A DNA stretch of 47,038 nucleotides from Acidobacteriota bacterium (GTDB lineage Bacteria > Acidobacteriota > Vicinamibacteria > Vicinamibacterales > UBA2999): the NCBI GenBank assembly GCA_013140775.1, contig JABFSA010000004.1, positions 1 through 47,038 on the forward strand, written 5' to 3'. Below the pieces are notes generated by a model. That model saw nothing but the letters and a program-made list of their open reading frames with translations, did not search any database and was not told the origin of the DNA. Both the position numbers and the translations under genes were made by a program. Positions 1-8,415 of this stretch are shown piece after piece (position 1 is the stretch's first letter; every line of letters begins with the position of its first letter).

Positions 1-2780
1 GCAGCATGCAAGGCGGAGTCAACATCTCGGTCGCCGGCGGGTTGTCGTTTGGAGTCGCGTATCTGCTTGACGGGGCAATGCACAACAACCCGCAGGACAA
101 TGCGAATTTGCCGATGCCCTTCCCGGACGCGCTCCAGGAGTTCAGCGTGGCGACCAGCGGGCTGTCCGCGCAAAATGGCATGCACTCCGGCGCGTCGGTG
201 AATGCGGTGACGAAGTCGGGTACCAACAATCTCCACGGCAATGCCTTCGAATTTCTCCGGGACAAGAGATTCAACGCGACCGAATTCTTCGCGGCTGTCG
301 GGCCTAATGGGAAGAAGCTAGACGACGGCCTGCGGCGCAATCAGTACGGCGCCACGCTTGGCGGACCTGTCGTGCAGAACCGGCTTTTTTTCTTCGGGGC
401 CTATCAAGGCACCGCAACACGCCAGCGGCCGTCCTCGAACATCTCGCGCGTGCCAACCGCGGCGATGATGGCAGGTGACTTTACCGCCTTCACGTCCCCT
501 GCATGCAATGGTGGCCGCCAACTCGCGCTCCGGGCACCCTTCGTGAACAATCAGATTAATCCGGCGCTTTTCAGCCCCGCGGCTGTGAACCTCGCGAAGC
601 GGCTTCCGACCACGACCGACGCGTGCGGCGAGACGCAGTACAGCGCGTCGAATGACAGCGATGAGTGGCAGATCGTCGGCAGGTCCGACTATCAGATGAA
701 GGCGAACCAGTCGCTGTTCGGCCGCTATATGGCGACGTCGTTCGTCAGTCCCGCCCCCTATGCCACGACGCAGAACGTGCTCGCGACGAGGATTGCGGGG
801 TTGGACAATCTTGCGCAGTCCGCGGTCGCTGGCCATACCCTCGTGTTGGGGTCGAACGTCGTCAACTCGCTGCGCGTCACCTACAACCGGACGTCCATTC
901 ACCGGGGCAACCCTCCGTTCTTCGATCCGCATGATCTCGGCTCAAACGTCTACAGCTACAGTCCGGATGAGATGGTCCTGGCGGTGGTGGGCGGATTCAC
1001 GGTCGGAGCCGGCACAGCGACCCGGGGCATCTTCGCCACCAACGCTTCTCAGGTGAGCGACGATCTGACAGTCGTGCGTGGCGACCACCAAATCGGTATT
1101 GGCGGCAGTCTGGCGTACTGGACGTTCGATTACCTGACCAACGCGCGCTCCGGCGGCGACTGGAATTTTGGCGGCTCCTTACTCGGGTCCGGTATGGCCG
1201 AATTCCTCATGGGAAGGGTCACCCGCATGGAACACAGCGGCCCGGGAACGCTACCCATGGACCAGTGGAGCCTGGGTATGTACGTCCAGGACGCCTGGCG
1301 AGTCACGCCGCGGACGACGGTGAACGCGGGTCTCCGGTGGGAGCCGTACTTTGGCCAAAACGTGCTGAACGGAGCCATTTCGAACTTCAGCATGGAGAAC
1401 TACGAGAGGAACGTGACAAGCACCGTGTTCTTGAATGCGCCGGCAGGCTTGATCTATCCCGGTGATCCAGGCTTCCCGGAGGGTCTGTCCGGCCAGAACA
1501 AGCAGTGGACGAATTTCTCGCCTCGTGTGGGGCTCGCGTGGGATGTCAACGGAGATGGGCGCACAGCGGTCCGCTCCTCATACGGTCTGGCCTATGATTT
1601 TCAAACGGCGGAGTACCACGGTATCAACGCTACTGCGCCGCCGTTCGGCAACCGCACGCTAATCGAGGATCCCACGGGGCTGTTCGATGATCCCTACCGA
1701 CAGTTTGGCGGCGATCCGCACCCGATCATCACGAACGCCAACACTGAATTCATTCCGTATGGTTCGTTCGGCGCGATCGATCCGGGCATCAATTCGCCGC
1801 GCGTTCAGTCATGGAACGTGACCTTCGAGCAGCAATTCGGCGCGGACTGGGGTGCCTCGATCAGCTACCTCGGTTCGCATTCGGACCGGTTATGGAATGA
1901 GGTCGCGCTGAATCCCGGCGTGTTTCTGGGGGCCGGCCCGTGCACGCTGCAAGGAGTGTCCTACGGGGTGTGTACGACGAACGCCAATCTCAATCAGCGG
2001 CGCGAGCTGTCGTTAGCCGGCGAGAATCCAACGGCCGCGCTGCGGATTGGCAGCCTGGACCTGCATACCGATGTCGGGGTTCAGGACTACCGTGGTCTCA
2101 AGCTATCGGTGCGGCGGCGTACCGTCTCGGGCGTCAGCGTCAACGGGAACTACACCTGGTCGCGTTGCTTCGGCGACTTCACGACCGGAGGCTTCCCGCA
2201 GATATCAAGCGGATACACGAATCCCCAAGATCCTTCCTTCGATCGAGGCTATTGCGATCAGGATCGCAGGCACCTGGGAGTCGTGACGGTTGGTTACCAG
2301 ACGCCGACGTTCTCGAGTGCGGCGCTGAAGACGCTGGCGTCGGATTGGCGCGTGTCAGGGATCCTGAGCGCGCGCTCGGGTGTTCCGTTGAACGTCATCG
2401 CCGGCGGAGACCGGGCGTTCAGCGGTATCACTGCCCAGCGCCCGCAGCGCGTTCTGGACGACTCCTATGCGGCGGACAGGACCATCGCCCAATACCTGAA
2501 CCCGGCCGCCTTTGCACAGCCCGCGCTCGGCACGCTCGGCGATTTCCCGCGCAACGGCGTGCGGGGGCCTGGGTACTGGGATGTCAATGTCGCGCTATCG
2601 CGAATCGTCGGCCTTGGCAGCAGTCGCAACCTGGAACTGCGGCTCGAGATCTTCAATCTGCTGAACAACTTCAACTGGGGCAATCCGATCGTTAACTTAA
2701 CCTCCGGCACGTTTGGCCGGATTCAGACACAGGCGGGCGCGCCGCGCATCATGCAGTTCGGCGTGAAGTTCGGCTTCTAG
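1..2780 (+). CDS. TonB-dependent receptor (Oar-like), 5' truncated by window edge
   Basis: Outer-membrane receptor that would import a large substrate using TonB energy; substrate unknown. The reading frame is open at the left edge, and its first visible residues align with the interior of the receptor at 16514-19807 (shared plug stretch VAGG...YLLDGA.HNNPQ). The signal peptide, the carboxypeptidase-regulatory domain and the start of the plug therefore lie outside the window, and the ATG at base 6 is not the true start. What remains is the rest of the plug and the whole barrel, ending in the typical aromatic C-terminus (VKFGF). Alignment by eye with the receptor at 16514 is strong over the full visible length, so the two look like paralogues. 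The stop codon overlaps the stop of the convergent gene at 2777. Family assignment is secure; ligand is not. Confidence 0.93.
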   Translation, partial: SMQGGVNISVAGGLSFGVAYLLDGAMHNNPQDNANLPMPFPDALQEFSVATSGLSAQNGMHSGASVNAVTKSGTNNLHGNAFEFLRDKRFNATEFFAAVGPNGKKLDDGLRRNQYGATLGGPVVQNRLFFFGAYQGTATRQRPSSNISRVPTAAMMAGDFTAFTSPACNGGRQLALRAPFVNNQINPALFSPAAVNLAKRLPTTTDACGETQYSASNDSDEWQIVGRSDYQMKANQSLFGRYMATSFVSPAPYATTQNVLATRIAGLDNLAQSAVAGHTLVLGSNVVNSLRVTYNRTSIHRGNPPFFDPHDLGSNVYSYSPDEMVLAVVGGFTVGAGTATRGIFATNASQVSDDLTVVRGDHQIGIGGSLAYWTFDYLTNARSGGDWNFGGSLLGSGMAEFLMGRVTRMEHSGPGTLPMDQWSLGMYVQDAWRVTPRTTVNAGLRWEPYFGQNVLNGAISNFSMENYERNVTSTVFLNAPAGLIYPGDPGFPEGLSGQNKQWTNFSPRVGLAWDVNGDGRTAVRSSYGLAYDFQTAEYHGINATAPPFGNRTLIEDPTGLFDDPYRQFGGDPHPIITNANTEFIPYGSFGAIDPGINSPRVQSWNVTFEQQFGADWGASISYLGSHSDRLWNEVALNPGVFLGAGPCTLQGVSYGVCTTNANLNQRRELSLAGENPTAALRIGSLDLHTDVGVQDYRGLKLSVRRRTVSGVSVNGNYTWSRCFGDFTTGGFPQISSGYTNPQDPSFDRGYCDQDRRHLGVVTVGYQTPTFSSAALKTLASDWRVSGILSARSGVPLNVIAGGDRAFSGITAQRPQRVLDDSYAADRTIAQYLNPAAFAQPALGTLGDFPRNGVRGPGYWDVNVALSRIVGLGSSRNLELRLEIFNLLNNFNWGNPIVNLTSGTFGRIQTQAGAPRIMQFGVKFGF

Positions 2781-4036
2781 AGAAAGAAGGGCGGCAAATC
2801 CTGTTTCGTTTCCCTGAGAATTTGGATCACCGCCTGACGGTCCGCGCCCGAAAGGCGAGCGTAGCGCGGCCCGCGTTCCTGGCCTTGAAGGATGCGCCAC
2901 ATTCTCGCATAGACGCGGTCGCGAATCGGGCCGGGCAGGGCTGCGAATGCATCGCTGTAGATCATGTAGCTGCACGGATAGCGCAGGAGGCGTCGCTGCA
3001 GATCCAGGTCGCGCAGCGATCGGCCGCGTGTGTCGCGAGGCCCTTGCGCCGTGAAACGTTCTCCGAAACCAGAGGTGCCATGCACGGGGGCGGCAAGGGC
3101 CTCTTCATCCACGAAAAGCATGTAGTCTACGAGGTCGTTCACAGCCTCCTGCACGCGCGTATCGCCGCCCGCGCCCGGACCCACGATCGCGACGCGCGCT
3201 TCCCATCCGAGACGCGTGAGAAGATTCGTCATGCGCGACTGGTGCGCGAGCACCATCTGCGGGACCACATCGCTGTACGGCGACGGATACCCGCTCAGAT
3301 CGAAACGGCCCGCGAGCGACTCGAGAGGATCGCGTGGATTGACAATCCCGGTGCCCCGATCGGCGGGCATGACAGGGACATTCCCCAGGTGCTGTGTAGC
3401 GCCGTGCTGCCCGGTGACGTACCAGCCACCCCAGCGCTCCGACAACGGTGACCGATGGTCGGTGACGAAGCCCATCGCATACGCATTCTTCTCGGCGGCC
3501 AAAGGCAACACGCTCTGGAGCAGAAGGCCAGGCACGCCGAGCGTATCCCACGAGAGGTGACAGGAGAGGCACTGATCGGTGCGCGTCAGTTGCGGCACCG
3601 AGACGGGTCGCTGGTCGAGGACATAAAACACCGGCCCCTGCCGCCCGTCCTGAGCCATCACCTCCAGCTGGCTTCCGCCCCTCACCCAGCCCACCGCCGC
3701 CGTGTCGTTGAAGTACACAGCGCGCGGGTTGTGCATGCTGATCAGGGGTGCCTGAGAACTCGTTTGGGAAAATACCAGTGCCTGCGATTCGATGGGCACG
3801 TTCAGAGCGTCCAGCACGGATCGCAGGTATCCACTGATCGGGTCGAACCCGAGATGAAGCGACCCCTCCGCAAGGCGGCGGTTGAGCACCGTAGCCGCGT
3901 CTGTGACCGGTCCCGTCGAATATGCGATCGCTGGGTGGTCGCGGCCCTCGACAAAAGCGTCCCGGCGCTGCTGGGCCACCCCCGCCGCGGTCAGCGTCGC
4001 CAGAAGGGCGGTCATGACTAAGGCACGGCGGGACAC
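2777..4036 (-). CDS. Exported protein with one c-type heme motif
   Basis: About 419 residues. The N-terminus (SRRALVMTALLATLTAAGVAQQ) is a signal peptide, so the protein acts outside the cytoplasm. One CxxCH motif (CLSCH, residues 156-160) is visible, preceded by a DQRPVSVPQLTRTDQ stretch, so it probably binds one covalent heme c; I see no second motif. I do not recognise a named family beyond 'cytochrome c-like'. The start is uncertain: GTG at 4036 is chosen, a TTG at 4045 would overlap the stop of the FmdB-like gene upstream, and an ATG at 4015 is also in frame. It is probably cotranscribed with the zinc-ribbon gene. The stop codon lies in a CTAG shared with the convergent receptor gene. 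Confidence 0.8.
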   Translation of the reverse strand: MSRRALVMTALLATLTAAGVAQQRRDAFVEGRDHPAIAYSTGPVTDAATVLNRRLAEGSLHLGFDPISGYLRSVLDALNVPIESQALVFSQTSSQAPLISMHNPRAVYFNDTAAVGWVRGGSQLEVMAQDGRQGPVFYVLDQRPVSVPQLTRTDQCLSCHLSWDTLGVPGLLLQSVLPLAAEKNAYAMGFVTDHRSPLSERWGGWYVTGQHGATQHLGNVPVMPADRGTGIVNPRDPLESLAGRFDLSGYPSPYSDVVPQMVLAHQSRMTNLLTRLGWEARVAIVGPGAGGDTRVQEAVNDLVDYMLFVDEEALAAPVHGTSGFGERFTAQGPRDTRGRSLRDLDLQRRLLRYPCSYMIYSDAFAALPGPIRDRVYARMWRILQGQERGPRYARLSGADRQAVIQILRETKQDLPPFFL

Positions 4037-4041
4037 TTCGA

Positions 4042-4296
4042 TCAATGGCGGTGCTTCTCTTCGTACTCGCGTTGGGCGTGTAACTTGTCGCGCGACGTCG
4101 CCGTGGCGAGTTTCGTTCCGGCGGCGCGGGCGGATTCCCGACTGCCCTCGGAGTCCACCGCGAACAGCGACAACAGTTTTTCGACGTCGAGGCTCTGGCA
4201 CGAGGCACAGGCCGGAGGGGTGGAGGCAGAAGAAGGAAGCGACAACACTTCGAAGTGATGTCCGCACACTCGGCATCGATACTCGAAGATAGGCAA
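4042..4296 (-). CDS. FmdB-family zinc ribbon protein
   Basis: 84 residues beginning MPIFEYRCRVCGHHFEVL, the hallmark start of FmdB-type putative regulatory proteins. Two CxxC pairs (C8/C11 and C30/C33) form a zinc ribbon. The second half is charged and probably helical. The start is a TTG at 4296, chosen because it gives the invariant MP-x-YEYRC-like N-terminus; the long upstream extension of the frame has no family resemblance. It is immediately upstream of, and probably translationally linked to, the heme-motif protein. The family's role is poorly defined (regulatory or metal-related); nothing here narrows it down. Confidence 0.85.
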   Translation of the reverse strand: MPIFEYRCRVCGHHFEVLSLPSSASTPPACASCQSLDVEKLLSLFAVDSEGSRESARAAGTKLATATSRDKLHAQREYEEKHRH

Positions 4297-4417
4297 GTCT
4301 GTCCAGTCCTCGGGTTGAACGAAGGCATCGTAGCACGCCAGACGGACGCATTGGACTCTCGGCGGCAGCCACGGGAATCTCCTTACGGGCCAGACCGCTT
4401 TTATGTGGGGTACGCGC

Positions 4418-6532
4418 ATGGTCAAGAAACGCGACGAGGATCGGAAGCGTGAGACGCAAAAGGTTGTCGGCAGACGAGAGTTCGTCAAGTCTGGCGCTGC
4501 CGCCGGCGTTGGTGCGGCGGTGTTCTCGACGTCGGGAACCGCGTTGGCGCAAGGTTCCCCCGCGAGTGCCATCCAGTGGCAGTACGAGGCGGATGTGGTC
4601 GTTATTGGAGCCGGGGCGACAGGCTTACCCGCCGCCATTCGAGCGCGTGACCTCGGCGCGTCCGTGATTGTCGTCGAGCAGAACTTCGATGTGGGCGGCA
4701 AGATGCTGAACAGCGGCGGGTTGGTTTCTCTTGGCGGCGGAGATCCTCTCCAAAAGAGAGATATCGCAGGTGAAGGAGACCGCGAAGGATTTGTGACCGC
4801 TCCGCCGCTACGGTCTGTGGAGGAACTGACTGAGGATCCAGATTTGCTGTTCAGGGACCATACCGACTGGTCGGTTATGGACACCGCAGCTCAGGCGCCC
4901 TACCGGTACAACGAGCGCGACCTGCAACGTGCCCACGCAGACAACTGCCACGCCACCAGGGAATTTCTGATGGCAAATTACGTACGCTTTGGCCGGATCG
5001 ACGGTACCCACATCAATGGCGGCATGTCGCGCGCCAGGCGGGCGACGACCTTCTTGATGGAAGGTCCGACGACGGACATAAAACGAGGGATGGTCTCCAG
5101 GCAGGACGCCGGAATCGCCGGCGTCAGTTCGAGTCACTTTGCGCCTGCAGTGATGGTCGACGCAACCATGATTGCCAGCAAAGGCGCCCGCAGGAATGGT
5201 GCGGCTCTTTCCCGGTGTCTGGAGTTCAGTGCTCGAGAGAAAGGTGTCCGTTTCATCCTCAATCGTCACATGGACGAGCTCATCCGCGAGCAGCCGTTTT
5301 CCGGCCGGGTTCTTGGTATCCGGGCGAGCTACTCGCCAAGACTCGATCCGCAGACCGGTAACCGTCTCGAGAGCCTGTGGCAAAACGGCAACGTCGACGA
5401 TCGAACGGAAACGATCCACATCCGGGCGCGGAAAGCGATCATCATTGGCGCGGGAGGCCACGGGGCCAATCCCCAGTTCCGCAGCATGTTCGATCCGGGG
5501 TGGAGAGAGCCCGCGTTCGTGTCGAGCTGCTGGGCCCTGCTGGGGCCCCGCGGGCAGGATGCAAGCGGCATCATCGCCGGCATGAGGGTCGGCGCGAACC
5601 TCGCGGGCATGCAGCAGAACCTTTCGTGCAGCAGCACGTTCCATATTCCGGGCACCCTTGCCACACGTGATTCCTACGCCACTATGCTCCCGGGTCACCC
5701 AACATTCTCGATGCGCGGATCCACCGGTATCGACCTGCCCGGCGATTCCTTCCAACACTTGATTGTCGTGAACCAAGTGGGGAAGAGATTCTTCAATGAA
5801 CTGTTGATTACCACCCGGAGGGGTGGCGCCGCTTTTCCCGCCGGGCCCGGTAAAGGCCAACCCAAGTCGGGACTCGAGCACAAGCAAACCGATTGGCGGA
5901 ATGCCAGCGTGGCGAACATCAAGGCAACCTACGCCGAGTCCAATGGCATTCATGCCGCCATGGCGATGAATGAAGGTTCAAGGGCTCCAGATTACTTCTC
6001 GGGACCTATTTGGGCGATCTTCGATCGAGCTGCGGTGGATCGCGGCCGATGGAACATCGATCCGCCCTTCACGTCCCCAACCAATGGCTACTTCTTCAGT
6101 GCCGATACGATCGAAGAGTTAGCCGGCAAGATATACGCCGGCCATGAGTTCCAACGGGTTCCGCTCACTTACCTGGTGGAAACGGTGGCGAAGTGGAACG
6201 CGTACGTGGACAAGGGCGACGATCCCGAGTTCGGACGTGGGTCCGATGCCCCGATGTACAGGCTCGGCACGGCGCCGTTTTACGCAGCTACCCTTTATCC
6301 CGTCTGGCACGATTCGTACGGTGGTCTTCGGATCGACGGGCAGGCCCGAGTCATCGACATGCAGGGTGAACCCATACCCGGGCTATATGCTGGAGGCGAA
6401 TCCAGTGGTGGCGGCAACCAGCATGGCCTGGGGAGAGCCATCGTTCATGGCTACATCGCGGGAACGAACGCCGTCAAGGAACCGAGCGCAACGGAGTCGT
6501 CACAACCTGGAACCTCGAGCTCAGCGCCATAG
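4418..6532 (+). CDS. Tat-exported FAD-dependent oxidoreductase (fumarate reductase/ketosteroid dehydrogenase-like flavoprotein)
   Basis: 704 residues. A twin-arginine signal (GRREFVKSGAAAGVGAAVF, about residues 18-36) is followed after an ALAQ cleavage site by an FAD-binding dinucleotide fold, VVVIGAGATGLPAAIRA at about 60-76. The C-terminal signature GLYAGGESSGGGNQHGLGRA is typical of the fumarate reductase/succinate dehydrogenase flavoprotein and 3-ketosteroid dehydrogenase superfamily. The enzyme would fold with FAD in the cytoplasm and be exported to oxidise or reduce an unknown organic substrate. ATG 4418 is preferred over ATG 4403 because a GGGG stretch sits just upstream of it. It heads a probable operon with the DUF6152 gene 57 bases downstream and diverges from the zinc-ribbon gene. 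Confidence 0.9.
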   Translation: MVKKRDEDRKRETQKVVGRREFVKSGAAAGVGAAVFSTSGTALAQGSPASAIQWQYEADVVVIGAGATGLPAAIRARDLGASVIVVEQNFDVGGKMLNSGGLVSLGGGDPLQKRDIAGEGDREGFVTAPPLRSVEELTEDPDLLFRDHTDWSVMDTAAQAPYRYNERDLQRAHADNCHATREFLMANYVRFGRIDGTHINGGMSRARRATTFLMEGPTTDIKRGMVSRQDAGIAGVSSSHFAPAVMVDATMIASKGARRNGAALSRCLEFSAREKGVRFILNRHMDELIREQPFSGRVLGIRASYSPRLDPQTGNRLESLWQNGNVDDRTETIHIRARKAIIIGAGGHGANPQFRSMFDPGWREPAFVSSCWALLGPRGQDASGIIAGMRVGANLAGMQQNLSCSSTFHIPGTLATRDSYATMLPGHPTFSMRGSTGIDLPGDSFQHLIVVNQVGKRFFNELLITTRRGGAAFPAGPGKGQPKSGLEHKQTDWRNASVANIKATYAESNGIHAAMAMNEGSRAPDYFSGPIWAIFDRAAVDRGRWNIDPPFTSPTNGYFFSADTIEELAGKIYAGHEFQRVPLTYLVETVAKWNAYVDKGDDPEFGRGSDAPMYRLGTAPFYAATLYPVWHDSYGGLRIDGQARVIDMQGEPIPGLYAGGESSGGGNQHGLGRAIVHGYIAGTNAVKEPSATESSQPGTSSSAP

Positions 6533-6589
6533 CCCAAGCCGGCGCTGAAGCCCAAGTCGACAAACCAAATAGAGGAGAGGAGTTAGAGC

Positions 6590-6994
6590 ATGCTGCCCAA
6601 GCTCGGGAGTATTGTGGCGATGAGCTTTCTGGGATTGAGCGGTGCGAACGTGCTTGCTCATCATTCATTCTCGACGGAGTACGACGGCACCAAAACTTTC
6701 TCCGTGAAGGGCACTGTGTCGAAGGTGGAATGGACGAATCCTCACGTGCGGTTCTATGTCGACGTCGCTGATGCAAGCGGCAAAGTCATGACGTGGAACA
6801 TGGAACTTGCCAGCCCCAGCGCACTCGCGCGTAACGGGTGGACCAGCCGCACGCTCAAGGTCGGCGACCAGGTTGCCGTCGAAGGCTACGCTGCCAAAGT
6901 GGCACCTGATCGTGGCAACGCGCGTTCAGTGGTGACATCCGATGGTCGGTCTCTTTTCGGCGGGGCTGCAGATGACAATGCTCCCGCCAAGTAA
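6590..6994 (+). CDS. DUF6152 family exported protein, copy 1
   Basis: 134 residues with a Sec signal peptide ending ...NVLA followed directly by HHSFSTEYD, so the mature protein should begin with two histidines. The rest is a small beta-rich domain with the conserved WTNPHVRFYVDV stretch. A strong ribosome-binding site (GAGGAGAGGAG) precedes the ATG. The mature part is almost identical to that of the gene at 34704, while the two signal peptides differ. It lies between the flavoprotein and a two-cysteine exported protein that it overlaps, a pairing seen three times in this window. Function is not known. Confidence 0.9.
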   Translation: MLPKLGSIVAMSFLGLSGANVLAHHSFSTEYDGTKTFSVKGTVSKVEWTNPHVRFYVDVADASGKVMTWNMELASPSALARNGWTSRTLKVGDQVAVEGYAAKVAPDRGNARSVVTSDGRSLFGGAADDNAPAK

Positions 6995-7841
6995 GCCGAC
7001 CGTGGTTACGAGATCGAACGTGCGACGGTTGTTTCTTGCCCTCGGTGTTTTCGCGTCGCTTGTGCCGCTTGTGGGACTCGCGCAGGGCGGAGGACAGGGG
7101 AGCGGCAAAGGTGTGCTAGGCCCGGTGAACGCGTTGGGCCAGGAGGTCAAACGTCCACCTCTACCGACTGGGCCGGCGCCTCGGCTGCCGGACGGCAACA
7201 TCGACTTGAACGGCCTCTGGAACGGCGGTGGCCCGGTAGGTTCACTGGCGCAAGGACTCAAGCAAGGCGAGACCTTACCGCTGTTACCGTCCGCGAAAGC
7301 GATCATGGACGAGCGGGCTGACCGGGAATCTGATGATCCGCACTTGTGGTGCATGCCGATGGGCGTGCCGCGATCCGTGCCATATCCGTTCCGGTTTGTG
7401 CAGAACTATACGCATAAGGCGCCCACGCACATGTTCATCCTCCACGAAGGGAACATTCATAGCTACCGGCAGATCTTTATGGACGGGCGAAAGCATCCTG
7501 CGGAGCTTGATCCGACGTGGTTCGGGCACTCAATCGGCTGGTTCGACAACAAAGACACGCTCGTGATCGACACTGTCGGATTCAACGACAAGTTTTGGTT
7601 CGATCGCCAGGGAACACCGCATACCGAGCGGCTTCATACCATCGAGCGGTGGACACGGATTAATGAGGGAAACCTGCTCAATGAAGTCACGATCGATGAT
7701 CCGGGAGCCTTCAGCCGACCCTTTGTCACGACGTGGATGGCTCGGCTCGCACCTGCGGGTGACGAGATCATGGAGAACATCTGCCAGGAGAATAACCAGT
7801 ACGGCCTGGCAGGCGGGTACACCAACCCATTCAACAAATGA
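6972..7841 (+). CDS. Exported two-cysteine protein of the DUF6152-associated family
   Basis: About 289 residues with a signal peptide (RRLFLALGVFASLVPLVGLAQ) and no recognised domain. It shares a pattern with the proteins at 27033 and 33837: an early NIDLNGLW/VDLSGTW motif, a mid-protein Cys in C-x-P-x-G-x-P, an ER..R segment, and a second conserved Cys near the C-terminus (NICQENNQYG). The two cysteines could form a disulfide in the periplasm. Here a further stretch, R-x-I-x-MDGR-x-HP, resembles the copy at 27033. The start is uncertain: ATG 6972 overlaps the DUF6152 gene and has GGGG upstream, while GTG 7020 would give a shorter, more standard signal peptide. The overlap suggests translational coupling. 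Confidence 0.8.
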   Translation: MTMLPPSKPTVVTRSNVRRLFLALGVFASLVPLVGLAQGGGQGSGKGVLGPVNALGQEVKRPPLPTGPAPRLPDGNIDLNGLWNGGGPVGSLAQGLKQGETLPLLPSAKAIMDERADRESDDPHLWCMPMGVPRSVPYPFRFVQNYTHKAPTHMFILHEGNIHSYRQIFMDGRKHPAELDPTWFGHSIGWFDNKDTLVIDTVGFNDKFWFDRQGTPHTERLHTIERWTRINEGNLLNEVTIDDPGAFSRPFVTTWMARLAPAGDEIMENICQENNQYGLAGGYTNPFNK

Positions 7842-7889
7842 CCTGATGCCCGGAGCCAGGCTCCTCATTCGAGTAACGAGGGCTTTCAG

Positions 7890-8108
7890 ATGTTTCCAGC
7901 CCGACTTGTTCTAGGTGTGGCGTGCGCCGTGACGGTGGTAGCGCTGTTTGTGTTCAACGCTCCCGTCGTGGCGCATGGTGGTGGGCTTGATGCCTACGGC
8001 GGTCACCGAGACACCAAAGCCGGCGACTACCACGTCCACCAAGGGACGTGTGCGGGGCGGACGTTTGCGTCCAAAGAGTCCGCTGTGCAGGCCGGCTGTC
8101 GACGATAG
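7890..8108 (+). CDS. Small exported YHYH-like protein
   Basis: 72 residues: a signal peptide (about residues 4-28) and then a compact HGGGLDAYGGHRDTKAGDYH motif ending in VHQGTC. This His/Gly pattern belongs to short 'YHYH' domain proteins often seen alone or attached to nucleases or DUF1524-like domains. Two cysteines (GTCAG and AGCRR) may pair. It follows the two-cysteine protein by 48 bases and may be the last gene of that operon. The histidine cluster suggests metal binding, but that is inference. Confidence 0.65.
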   Translation: MFPARLVLGVACAVTVVALFVFNAPVVAHGGGLDAYGGHRDTKAGDYHVHQGTCAGRTFASKESAVQAGCRR

Positions 8109-8415
8109 GGCCGCCGCACATCGAAATTCTGAGCCTGCAGGCTGCAAGCGATTCGGCGCCGTACTCATCTGCGCATCGCTACGAATGAGCCCTACTCCGA
8201 GTCCTCGCGGACACGACCCTATCAACAAGCCGCCCTGGCCTATTAAGACCAACCGTCAGACTTGGGCGTGACGATCTAGGACGGCGCTCGGCGCTCGCGA
8301 AGGAGCTGAGTGCAGGTGTGCTAGGTGAGAGACATCGGTTAGTGGGAAGCGGTACAAAGCTAGTGTGTCGAATTCGATCCTTGGCTGCTGCGACGACCCC
8401 ACCAGCCGCCTCACC
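8109..8415. other. Non-coding gap, nothing recognised
   Basis: This 307-base stretch lies between the small YHYH-like gene (+) and the end of the ABC permease operon (-). I see no convincing gene, tRNA or promoter. It contains a perfect 12-base palindrome, AGCCTGCAGGCT at 8132-8143, which could be a weak hairpin after the upstream operon, but no T-run follows. Confidence 0.5.

Noticed and set aside
4403..4417. Earlier ATG as the start of the FAD oxidoreductase.
   Set aside because: The ATG at 4418 is better placed behind GGGG and the extra five residues add nothing to the Tat signal.
4808..5953. A 381-residue minus-strand frame inside the FAD oxidoreductase gene.
   Set aside because: The plus-strand gene has complete motifs and a Tat signal; the reverse frame has none.
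8340..8400. A possible tRNA T-arm-like GTGTCGAATTCGATCC.
   Set aside because: No matching acceptor, D or anticodon arms could be folded around it.
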